Shown in pieces: positions 18,529-25,919 of a stretch of 64,000 nt of DNA. The notes beneath the pieces were generated by a model. The model was not told where the DNA came from. It saw nothing but the letters and a program-made list of their open reading frames with translations, and did not search any database. Each line of letters begins with the position of its first letter. The first letter of the stretch is position 1. The position numbers and the translations under genes are program-made. Source of the stretch: Oceanospirillum linum (GTDB lineage: Bacteria > Pseudomonadota > Gammaproteobacteria > Pseudomonadales > Halomonadaceae); contig NZ_MTSD02000002.1 in assembly GCF_001995095.2 (NCBI RefSeq), positions 578,099 through 642,098 of the forward strand, given 5' to 3'.

Positions 18529-19488
18529 TTAATGCGGTGCAGCGGTCTGATCCAGTGCCCGAATCTCAGGCTTATGGCTCTTATCCCCCAGCTCTGAAAT
18601 AACCATCGCCGCAACAATACAGGCCGCACCAACAGCACCCATCACACCAAGGTGCTCACTTAATACCACCCAGGCGGTTATATGCGCAAAGATCGGCTCA
18701 AGGGCAAATACCAGAGCAATTTTATGGGAGGGCAGCAGCGTCTGACAGGCAGACTGAGCCCATACGGCATAGGCTGTCCCGAGTGTCGAAGCCACCACAA
18801 CCGAAAAAATAACAATCGGTTTACTGAACAACTCCCAACCCGTAATCGGCGGAGTTCCGGCATAATAGAATATAGGGTGATCACCCATTGCCGCTCCAAT
18901 CACGCTGTACAATGCCACAGCAAGCAACTGAATAATGCTCAGGGTAATCACCGGCATATTTCCCACCCAGTGACCTGTCAGTACAATATGGGCAGCAAAA
19001 CCAAAGGCACAGATCAGCACCAGAAGATCTCCTTTGTTATACACATAAGCGGAGCCTCCCATGGTCAACAGGTACAGACCCAATGTTGCCAGAGAAACAC
19101 CCAACCAAACCATCAGACGCACTTTCTGACGAAAAAGCAGCAATCCCAGCACAGGCACCAAGGGGACACTTAAGGCGGTAATAAAACCCGCATTGGATAC
19201 CGAGGTAAAACGCAGACCTTCCGTCTGTGCATAAAAACCGATAAACAACATCGCCCCTAATACGGGTGCGGTTAGTAATAGCTTCTTTAGTTGATCCGGA
19301 CGCACCTTCTCTTTACTGAAATACAGCAGAGGTAAGAGAGAAAGTGCAGCAAGAGCAAAGCGGATGGCATTAAAGGTGTGAGTCGGCAGTTCCGCCACGG
19401 CCAAATCAATCAGAACAAATTCTGTGCCCCAAATCAGGCTGATCAGAAAAACTAAAATAAATGCCAGTCTTGATGAACGTATTATCAT
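18529..19488 (-). CDS. EamA/DMT-family transporter
   Basis: 319 residues with about ten hydrophobic helices arranged as two EamA repeats, each starting with a conserved pattern (LIWGTEFVLIDLA near the N terminus and LGTAYAVWAQSACQ in the second half). DMT proteins export amino acids or other metabolites. It lies downstream of the NhaC-type gene on the same strand but after a terminator. No substrate can be read from sequence. Confidence 0.88.
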   Translation of the reverse strand: MIIRSSRLAFILVFLISLIWGTEFVLIDLAVAELPTHTFNAIRFALAALSLLPLLYFSKEKVRPDQLKKLLLTAPVLGAMLFIGFYAQTEGLRFTSVSNAGFITALSVPLVPVLGLLLFRQKVRLMVWLGVSLATLGLYLLTMGGSAYVYNKGDLLVLICAFGFAAHIVLTGHWVGNMPVITLSIIQLLAVALYSVIGAAMGDHPIFYYAGTPPITGWELFSKPIVIFSVVVASTLGTAYAVWAQSACQTLLPSHKIALVFALEPIFAHITAWVVLSEHLGVMGAVGAACIVAAMVISELGDKSHKPEIRALDQTAAPH

Positions 19489-19526
19489 TATTATTTTTCC
19501 TTAAAGCTGAAACCTGTTAAACCCAA

Positions 19527-19560
19527 AAGCCCCTGATCCTTTCTCAGATCAGGGGCCTTT
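19527..19560 (-). terminator. Terminator after the NhaC-type gene
   Basis: On the minus strand CCCCTGATC (19555-19547) pairs with GATCAGGGG (19538-19530), followed by CTTTTGGG. It lies between the nhaC-type stop (19625) and the DMT start (19488). Confidence 0.75.
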
Positions 19561-19624
19561 GTTCTTTTAGCTATACGCTTTAACGCAGTCGCAAAGAAGA
19601 CCATGCAGCGACCGGAGTGCTGTC

Positions 19625-21160
19625 CTATGCCATCCAGAAGCCGAGCATAATAAAGCCAACAAAGGCAAATACGGCACCTAACAGAGCATAAGGAATCTGA
19701 GTCAAACCATGCTGCATCGGCGTACAACCGGACCCCTGAGCAGAAAGCACTGTGGAATCACTAAAGAAGCAGGCATGGCTACCAAAAGCAGAGGCCGACA
19801 GTAGCGCACCCACTGTCAGCGGCATGGACATATCCATCGCCAGGGCCATAGGAATAACAATCGGCAGAGACACCACAAACACGCCCCAGCTGGAACCTGT
19901 GGCAAACACCACAGCCGCCATGGCAGCAAACACCAGTGCCGGAAGCATCTCCTTCGAAAGATAAGGGGTCAGAGTGTCGATGATATAAGGCGTCATACCC
20001 AGCTGATCATTGACATCCTTCAGCATAAACCCGGCACAAACCACCGCGATGGGGTGCAGCATCACTTTAAAGCCATCCAGCATGGAGTCCACCAGATCAC
20101 TGAAGCTCAAAAGACGCTGCCAGAAATAGAGCACCATGGTGAACAGGGAGGCCACCAGAGCGCCCAGCAGCAGGTCGATCTCATAGTAAACACTCGCCGC
20201 GATCAGAACCGCCATAGGTAGCAGAAAGTTGATCAGACCGACCACCGGTGACGTCTTGCGTAAGTTACTGGTATCGAATCCCATCTGCTGACCGCCATCA
20301 GGTATGCACTGCCCCTCTTGCGCTCGTTTTTCCGCCGCTTTCATGGGGCCAAAATCCCCCAGAATGCCGGCAGCAACCAGAAAAACAACAACCAAGGCGA
20401 TCCAGCCGTAAGCCATAAAAGGGATAGACTCAATATAAAGAGACATCCCCTTACCTTCAGCAACAGCACCGTTTTCTTCTAACAGTGCAGCAAAATAAAC
20501 GGCCCAGGTGGACACCGGCACCAAAATACAGACCGGGGCTGCAGTGGAGTCCACCAGAAAGGCCAGCTTCTCCCGGGAGATCTTGTAACGGTCGGTCAGA
20601 TTTTTCATGGACGCGGATACCGCCAGAGAGTTCAGGTAGTCATCAATAAACACCATCACCCCCAAACCACAAGTCGTCAGCATGGTGCCCCGCTTGGTTT
20701 GGATTCGCTTGGCAAGCAGCTCACCGAATGAGAGTACGCTGCCGCCGCGCTCCAGCATATTGATCAGGCCACCCATCATGCCGCAAACCAGCACAATCCA
20801 GGCGATAGTCTCATCCATCACAACCGCAAGAGAGATATCTCCCAGTCCCGTCACAATACCGGCGGGGTTTAGTAGCAGAAGTCCGGCGATAATACCGGCA
20901 AAAATCGATTCCAGCGGTTTTTTAGTCAGCACCGCTACCACCAGAATCAGCAGAGCAGGCAGCATACTGAAGAAGCCGTAACTTTCGCCTTCAGGCTGCA
21001 GAGTGGAAAGATAAGCAAACCCCGCCATAATCATGCCGTAAAACAGAACCCAGCGTGTGGGGTTGGAGACCATATCCGGTATTACAGCTTTATTCATAGA
21101 AGCCGAAGGCTCCTGAGTCATAGGCTCTGTAGCGGGAGACGAATAACTTGAACTGCTCAT
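19625..21160 (-). CDS. NhaC-family Na+/H+ antiporter-like transporter
   Basis: 511 residues with about eleven to twelve membrane segments. Conserved NhaC-type stretches include GLGVMVFIDDYLNSLAVS near residue 165, DSTAAPVCILVPVSTWAVYF, and ATGSSWGVFVVSLPI near 415. The first about 35 residues are polar and low complexity. It is on the same strand and downstream of puuB, separated by 319 bases with a weak terminator. Members of this family near amine or amino-acid catabolism genes may exchange an amine product rather than protons alone; that is inferred. Confidence 0.88.
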   Translation of the reverse strand: MSSSSYSSPATEPMTQEPSASMNKAVIPDMVSNPTRWVLFYGMIMAGFAYLSTLQPEGESYGFFSMLPALLILVVAVLTKKPLESIFAGIIAGLLLLNPAGIVTGLGDISLAVVMDETIAWIVLVCGMMGGLINMLERGGSVLSFGELLAKRIQTKRGTMLTTCGLGVMVFIDDYLNSLAVSASMKNLTDRYKISREKLAFLVDSTAAPVCILVPVSTWAVYFAALLEENGAVAEGKGMSLYIESIPFMAYGWIALVVVFLVAAGILGDFGPMKAAEKRAQEGQCIPDGGQQMGFDTSNLRKTSPVVGLINFLLPMAVLIAASVYYEIDLLLGALVASLFTMVLYFWQRLLSFSDLVDSMLDGFKVMLHPIAVVCAGFMLKDVNDQLGMTPYIIDTLTPYLSKEMLPALVFAAMAAVVFATGSSWGVFVVSLPIVIPMALAMDMSMPLTVGALLSASAFGSHACFFSDSTVLSAQGSGCTPMQHGLTQIPYALLGAVFAFVGFIMLGFWMA

Positions 21161-21479
21161 ATGCGTACCTGTTTATATTTTTTATACCCTGCAGGATGAG
21201 CATCCCGCTCTCCTCAGGTGGTGTTTTACTGCCGGTCATCAATCTATCAGTTGGTAGCCAACAACAGTGACTAGCTGCAACGACAGACCCTGCATCCGAC
21301 TTGTTTAACCGCTGGCTTAATCCCTGCCCACGACAAGTATTATTAGAATGAGGTAAGTAGCACCACGAACAGTCCCGGGAAGCTATAGGGTAGGACGGTC
21401 AGGTGCGCTCTTGCTGGTTGTATTTGAGATAACCCGGGTTTAGAAAACCCGGATATTCTGTGGTCAGTGCAGTGAGGTA
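21161..21479. other. Gap between puuB and the NhaC-type gene
   Basis: It contains a puuB terminator hairpin at 21434-21452 and otherwise no gene, RNA or operator-like palindrome that I can recognise. It presumably carries the NhaC-type gene promoter. Confidence 0.4.
21434..21452 (-). terminator. Hairpin after puuB
   Basis: CCGGGTTT-loop-AAACCCGG makes an 8-bp stem downstream of puuB on the minus strand. The following bases (GTTATCTC) are only moderately T-rich. Confidence 0.5.
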
Positions 21480-22763
21480 TCAGATACCCAGTTTGTCTCG
21501 TACGTTATAGTAGGCCGCACCCATTGCAGTGTAGGGCACACGCAATAAACGGCCGCCGGGGAACGGATACTGCGGCAGGTTTGCCAGAACATCATAGCGC
21601 TCCGCCTGCCCCTGAATCGCATCCGCCAACACACGGCCCGCCAGATGAGAACTGGTGACACCATGACCACTGTATCCCTGGGCGTAATAGACATTGCTGC
21701 CGATCCGACCAAACTGCGGCAGACGCATCAAGGTCAGCAGGAAGTTACCGGTCCATGCGAAATCCACCTTCACATTCTTCAGTTCCGGGAAAGTCTTCAG
21801 CATCTTAGGTACGATCAGAGATTCAATCTTATCCGGCTCACGGGCACCATAGGTTACGCCGCCACCATAGATCAGCCGGCCATCACCCGACAGGCGGTAG
21901 TAATCCAGCAGGTAGTTACAGTCTTCCACACAGTTGTCTTTTGGCAGCAGAGCTTTCTGCTGCGCTTCAGAAAGTGGTTCTGTGGTGATCACCTGGGTTC
22001 CGCACGGCATCGCTTTCTGTTCCAGCTTAGGAATCAGACCGCCCAGATAGGCATTACCGGCTACAATGACAAAATCTGCAGTTACACAGCCTTTAGCCGT
22101 ATGAACTTTGGCTTTTTCGCCCTCTTCAACCCGGGTTACGGCAGAGGCTTCATAGATGGTGCCGCCCAGAGATTCAAAGGCTGCGGCCTCTCCCAGCACC
22201 AGATTCAGAGGGTGAAAGTGACCGCCGGATTTATCCAGCAAACCACCGGGATAACGGCTTGTACCCACATGATCCTGAATCGAGCCAGCATCCAGCATCT
22301 CAAGCTGGGTATGGCCATGCTGCTCCCAAAGTGCTTTTTTTCCTTCCAGCTCTTTCAGCTGCTTACTGTTACAGGCCGCAAAGATACCGCCATTTTTCAG
22401 GTCACAATCGATCTTGTATTTTTGCACAAAGCCGCGAATAATCTCGCCGCCCTCAAAAGCCATTTTCCCCATCTCATCACCGGTCTCTTTACCATAGTGA
22501 CGGGAGATAAAATCCATATCCCGGCTATAACTGTGTACGATCTGACCACCATTACGGCCAGATGCACCAAAGCCGATACGGCTGGCTTCCAGCACAACAA
22601 CATTAAAGCCACGTTCCGCTAAATGCAGCGCACTGGAAAGCCCGGTAAAACCTGCGCCAATAACGCAAATATCCGCCGTGACATCACCCTGCAATTCCGG
22701 TCGCAGGGACTTATCATTGGCCGAAGCGGCATAGTAAGAAGTGGTATGTGAAGGTACAGTCAT
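21480..22763 (-). CDS. puuB: Gamma-glutamylputrescine oxidase-type FAD oxidoreductase
   Basis: 427 residues from the ATG at 22763, which has GGAG eight bases upstream; the longer in-frame start at 22808 has none. The FAD-binding GxGxxG is in ADICVIGAGFTGLSSALHLAE, and RIGFGASGRNGGQIVHSYS follows, as in PuuB and other DAO-family oxidases. The C-terminal AQGYSGHGVTSSHLAGRVLADA is the usual PuuB-like ending. It oxidises gamma-glutamylputrescine to the aldehyde that PuuC uses. It is not adjacent to puuA but its promoter region carries the same TGTGATCAC sites. Confidence 0.88.
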   Translation of the reverse strand: MTVPSHTTSYYAASANDKSLRPELQGDVTADICVIGAGFTGLSSALHLAERGFNVVVLEASRIGFGASGRNGGQIVHSYSRDMDFISRHYGKETGDEMGKMAFEGGEIIRGFVQKYKIDCDLKNGGIFAACNSKQLKELEGKKALWEQHGHTQLEMLDAGSIQDHVGTSRYPGGLLDKSGGHFHPLNLVLGEAAAFESLGGTIYEASAVTRVEEGEKAKVHTAKGCVTADFVIVAGNAYLGGLIPKLEQKAMPCGTQVITTEPLSEAQQKALLPKDNCVEDCNYLLDYYRLSGDGRLIYGGGVTYGAREPDKIESLIVPKMLKTFPELKNVKVDFAWTGNFLLTLMRLPQFGRIGSNVYYAQGYSGHGVTSSHLAGRVLADAIQGQAERYDVLANLPQYPFPGGRLLRVPYTAMGAAYYNVRDKLGI

Positions 22764-22924
22764 ATCAGTGACTCCGGCATTCACTCTCAATTGGAGTGGT
22801 TGTCTCAAATGGTCGTCTTTTATCGGGAGGCCACTCTCAAAAGAGCAGCCCCACGGAATATTATTTATGGGTTAACGATACGCGCAGAAGGCAAGTATCA
22901 GATATACCTACCAGGGGGTAATTT

Positions 22925-23016
22925 TGTGATCACGATATCAGCAGCAGAAATTGATCACCTAACCAACAGGTCAATCCCCCCCGTCATACTAAAATACTGC
23001 TGACGATGTGATCGCA
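22925..23016. promoter_or_regulatory. TGTGATCAC operators in the puuB promoter region
   Basis: TGTGATCACG (22925-22934), TTGATCACCT (22951-22960) and TGTGATCGCA (23007-23016) lie in the 309-base gap between the divergent puuB and efpL-type genes. The first matches nine of ten core bases of the sites at puuA and spuC. They probably serve puuB; an effect on the efpL gene is possible but less likely. Confidence 0.6.
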
Positions 23017-23072
23017 TTTTATAGTAATCTTGCCTGCAACATTTACACCCATAGCCTCTGAGGAATGAGAGC

Positions 23073-23639
23073 ATGCCGAAGGCAAGTGAAATCAAAAAAA
23101 ATGCAGCTGTAGAACTGGACGGGAATGTCTGGATCATCCGGGATATCGAGCGCTCTGTGCCCCAGGGCCGCGCCGGTGGCAGCATCTATCGTATGCGCAT
23201 GTACGATGTGGTAACCGGTGCCAAGCGGGATGAGTCTTTTAAAGATTCCGACATGCTGACATTGGCTGACCTGTTCCGCCGCCCGGCAATGCTGTCTTAT
23301 ATTGATGGTGACGAGTACGTCTTTATGGACAGCGAGGATTACAGCTCATATAACTTACGTAAAGAATCCATCGCAGAAGAATCCGGCTTTATTACCGAAG
23401 AGACTCAGGGCATTAACGTACTACTGGTCAATGATAGTCCCGTTGCCATTGAACTGCCCACCACGGTAGAGCTTGTTATCGCAGAAACAGACCCGTCAAT
23501 TAAAGGGCAATCCGCAACCTCCCGCACTAAACCGGCCACCCTAAGCACAGGACTTGTGGTTCAGGTACCGGAGCATATCTCCGCCGGTGACCGTATTAAG
23601 GTGAACGTAGAAGAGCGTAAGTTTGGTGGTCGCGCTTAA
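23073..23639 (+). CDS. yeiP: Elongation factor P-like protein EfpL (YeiP)
   Basis: 188 residues in three beta-barrel domains of the EF-P type. The loop that carries the modified residue in EF-P has Arg33 in VPQGRAGGS, as in the YeiP/EfpL branch, in place of the usual Lys34 region. The C-terminal [20 protein letters not shown] is typical of the family. EF-P-like factors rescue ribosomes stalled at proline stretches. An EpmC-type hydroxylase is at 59.6 kb, but that enzyme acts on lysine-modified EF-P, which is not in this window. A strong terminator follows. Confidence 0.93.
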   Translation: MPKASEIKKNAAVELDGNVWIIRDIERSVPQGRAGGSIYRMRMYDVVTGAKRDESFKDSDMLTLADLFRRPAMLSYIDGDEYVFMDSEDYSSYNLRKESIAEESGFITEETQGINVLLVNDSPVAIELPTTVELVIAETDPSIKGQSATSRTKPATLSTGLVVQVPEHISAGDRIKVNVEERKFGGRA

Positions 23640-23661
23640 ATCTTAAGCCGATGCTACAGCT

Positions 23662-23689
23662 AAACGCCCTGATCCCTTCAGGGCGTTTT
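23662..23689 (+). terminator. Terminator after the efpL gene
   Basis: AACGCCCTGA (23663-23672) pairs with TCAGGGCGTT (23678-23687), followed by TTGCGTTT. Confidence 0.8.
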
Positions 23690-23796
23690 GCGTTTCACCG
23701 CAACAGGGTGGAACCTTCAGCCTAACAAGGCTAATATCCTGCCTTTTACGCTGCCCGACTTACCGGACAGCCTATTTACTATTCAAAGGAAACAAC

Positions 23797-24138
23797 GTGG
23801 CCAAACTGCTTTTTAAGCTCAACTCCGTGACCGATGAAGAAGCTGACTTTGTACGAGCACGCCTTGATAAAGCAGAGGTCAACTACTACGAAACCACCAA
23901 AGGCCGCTTTGGTATTTCGCTGGCAGCATTATGGCTGAGAGATGAAGAGGATTTTGAATCCGCAAGAGTACTGCTGGATGAGATTCAGCGGGACTGGCTG
24001 GAAGAGGTGCGCCAGCATCCTGTACAGACAACCGGCGAGCGTTTTTTAGAACATCCAACCCGTTTTCTCCTGAGCATTGTCGCCATCATCGCGATTGCCA
24101 GTCTGACCCTGATTCCGTTTTTGGATGCGTTTAAGTAA
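23797..24138 (+). CDS. DUF6164-type small protein with C-terminal membrane helix
   Basis: 113 residues. An acidic, helical N-terminal part (about 1-75, with an ACT-like DEEADFVRARLDKAEVNYYET) is followed by one membrane segment at about 90-110 (FLLSIVAIIAIASLTLIPFL). It matches proteins I remember as DUF6164; the function is unknown. An AAAGGAAAC ribosome site precedes the start. It is the last normal gene before the repeat and transposase region. Confidence 0.75.
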   Translation: MAKLLFKLNSVTDEEADFVRARLDKAEVNYYETTKGRFGISLAALWLRDEEDFESARVLLDEIQRDWLEEVRQHPVQTTGERFLEHPTRFLLSIVAIIAIASLTLIPFLDAFK

Positions 24139-24139
24139 C

Positions 24140-24181
24140 AACACGTTAAATCCGCTTTCTGACCTATCTGAAAATAGCCTG
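24140..24181. repeat. 42-bp direct repeat, left copy
   Basis: This stretch begins AACACGTTAAATCCGC and is repeated at 24335-24376 with two mismatches, 195 bases apart. The right copy covers the last codons of the RAYT transposase gene (stop at 24359), so the left copy holds a remnant of that gene's 3' end. Confidence 0.8.
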
Positions 24182-24253
24182 CGGCGGTGTTCATAGCGCT
24201 AGCTGGGAAACAGCATCTTAAGCGTAGGTCAGAGAGCTGGTTTTGGCAGGGTC

Positions 24254-24320
24254 AAATTATGGGTGTCCCGGTTTTTCTTTTCGAAGAGGCTTAAACGGGA
24301 TTACGGGACACCCATAATTT
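24254..24320. repeat. REP-like inverted pair (REPIN) next to the RAYT gene
   Basis: AAATTATGGGTGTCCCG (24254-24270) is repeated in exact inverted form at 24304-24320. The space between them carries a second weaker inversion (CCCGGTTT / AAACGGG). Paired short palindromes like this beside a RAYT gene are the form moved by these transposases. Confidence 0.75.
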
Positions 24321-24334
24321 AATTCAGTCATATT

Positions 24335-24376
24335 AACACGTTAAATCCGCTTCATGACCTATCTGAAAATAGCCTG
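24335..24376. repeat. 42-bp direct repeat, right copy
   Basis: Partner of the copy at 24140-24181; it overlaps the 3' end of the RAYT gene. Both copies continue AGCCTG before diverging. Confidence 0.8.
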
Positions 24377-25339
24377 TAGCTGCTGACCGGATGAGATCCA
24401 TGCCAGTCCTTTATTCCGGGCAAACTGTTGCAGTTTTCTGAACCGCCCTACCGCACGGCAGCGTGGCATACCTTTGGGTCGCATCGCTTTCAGCCAGGCG
24501 TCTGCATCGATATTCAGCCGTTGCAGAATGGGCGGATAACCCTCGGGGATAGAGCCGTGTTTATCTTCCCGTTGGCAGCGTCCAGCCCAGTCGACCAGCG
24601 TCAGATAGTCCGCATAATCAAAAGGGATCACCTGTTCGCTACCCGCCTGAGTGGCGGATAAGGCTTTCAGTTTGGGTAGATCGGCTTCTTCACGGGCTTG
24701 AGTCCTTTGCCGGATACGCTGCTGCACCGAGGTAAAATCCGAGTGTTCCGGGCGATCAGCAAGCCCCGCCCGCACCGGATTCAGGTCGACATAGGCCATG
24801 CAGGTTAATAGCGCCTGCTCATCCAGCAGGGCCTGACTTTTAAAGCGCCCCTCCCAGAATCGGCCCGTACAGCCATCCTCTTCATTGGATTTTCGGGCGA
24901 TATACTCATTCAGGCAGCGCATAAACCAACTGATATCCATCAGACGCTGCCGCCAGTCTTCAATGATTTCAGTGGCTTTTTTCCGCTCAGCGTTACTGGA
25001 GCACTCGTTTTTCTGATAACGCTCAATCAGAACCGGCGCTTTAAACAGCAGCAACCAACGACGGATCACCTCATCCTCAGACCAGGACTCCGCCTCAGCC
25101 TGATTGATATAGAGCACCAGATGGTAATGGTTGGACATAATGGCGTAAGCACACACATCAACGGCGAACATCTGATCCAGCGCGGTTAAACGATCCAGAA
25201 TCCATTGGCGGCGGTGTTCGTAGGACTGACCGGAAAAGGTATCTTCACCGCATAAGAATGCCCGCCGAACGCAGCGGGCGATGCAGTGGTAATACGGGGT
25301 ATCAGCGGTGCTGATCTGCTCATATCGGGCACGGGTCAT
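24359..25339 (-). CDS. REP-associated tyrosine transposase (RAYT, IS200-like)
   Basis: 326 residues from the ATG at 25339; GGAGG lies nine bases upstream, and the in-frame ATG at 25354 is part of that site. The HUH motif is in MSNHYHLVLY near residue 70 and a conserved YVDLNPVRAGL follows near 195, both standard for the Y1/REP transposase group. The catalytic Tyr is expected after this. It is a single-domain enzyme that moves nearby REP palindromes, not a self-mobile IS. It is flanked on both sides by the AAATTATGGGTGTC repeats. Confidence 0.9.
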   Translation of the reverse strand: MTRARYEQISTADTPYYHCIARCVRRAFLCGEDTFSGQSYEHRRQWILDRLTALDQMFAVDVCAYAIMSNHYHLVLYINQAEAESWSEDEVIRRWLLLFKAPVLIERYQKNECSSNAERKKATEIIEDWRQRLMDISWFMRCLNEYIARKSNEEDGCTGRFWEGRFKSQALLDEQALLTCMAYVDLNPVRAGLADRPEHSDFTSVQQRIRQRTQAREEADLPKLKALSATQAGSEQVIPFDYADYLTLVDWAGRCQREDKHGSIPEGYPPILQRLNIDADAWLKAMRPKGMPRCRAVGRFRKLQQFARNKGLAWISSGQQLQAIFR

Positions 25340-25405
25340 GGTGTGATCCTCCATAATTTCACCAGTGCTTTAAGTGTAGATCAGGTGGCTGATTTTGGTA
25401 GGATC

Positions 25406-25475
25406 AAATTATGGGTGTCCCAGTTTTTTAGATGGGACAAGCCCGTTTTGGTTAGGCTAAATTATGGGTGTCACA
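25406..25475. repeat. Two further REP-like copies upstream of the RAYT gene
   Basis: AAATTATGGGTGTCCCA (25406-25422) and AAATTATGGGTGTCACA (25459-25475) share the core with the pair at 24254-24320 and are each followed by GTTTTT. The similarity to the left copy extends at least 20 bases upstream (TTTTGGTAGGATC against TTTTGGCAGGGTC), so the repeat unit is longer than the palindromic core. Confidence 0.75.
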
Positions 25476-25517
25476 GTTTTTCGCTGACCTAAAGTCAGTG
25501 ATAACAGATAAGTTAAC

Positions 25518-25726
25518 TTACTGGATGTTAATGAAGCGATAAAATGTATTATTGGGGAAGTTAGCTGAGGTGCTTTGGTAGGAAAACTGTCCATTTTGAT
25601 TACCATCTAAATTATAGTATCTAAGATAACCAGCAACTGTTTGACCAGGGCTACAATAGTCAAGATAACCAGTTAATTGAAGACATAGCATCTCATCTTG
25701 ATAATTAGCCGATTTGGGTAATAACG
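25518..25726 (-). pseudogene. 3' half of an IS-interrupted secreted-protein gene
   Basis: These bases encode the last about 69 residues of the protein whose first part is at 27554-27954. Reading LLPKSANYQDEM to the end FYRFINIQ, the segment has two Cys and many Tyr, Asn and Gln. Removing the IS (25727-27553) and one copy of the 4-bp duplication joins the two parts in frame to give a 201-residue protein. An open frame also runs from inside the IS into this part (start near 25817), but it is a by-product of the insertion. Confidence 0.75.
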
Positions 25727-25793
25727 AGTCTGTAGGAAAACCTGCTTCTAATCCGTTTTTCCCACCAACAGCTCGCTCTCTGTTGTTTATTTT

Positions 25794-25819
25794 CGATGGC
25801 CGGTTTTTATCGGCCATCG
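25794..25819 (+). terminator. Inward terminator at the left end of the IS
   Basis: CGATGGCCG (25794-25802) and CGGCCATCG (25811-25819) form a 9-bp stem followed on the plus strand by TTTGTTTATT. It would stop transcripts entering the IS from the left. Confidence 0.55.
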
Positions 25820-25919
25820 TTTGTTTATTCTGTGTTTCCTGCCTTTTTAAGCTTTGGCTGTCTGTAAGCTCGATTCATGCTGCTTTCAGTGCCTGTTCTA
25901 AAGCTGTATTAACTCTGTT

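Noticed and set aside
23073..23639. True EF-P (Efp)
   Set aside because: The modification loop carries Arg33 in PQGRAGG and the body follows the YeiP/EfpL branch.
25518..25817. A separate 99-residue gene at the left edge of the IS
   Set aside because: Its first part is IS sequence and its last part completes the frame of the interrupted secreted-protein gene.
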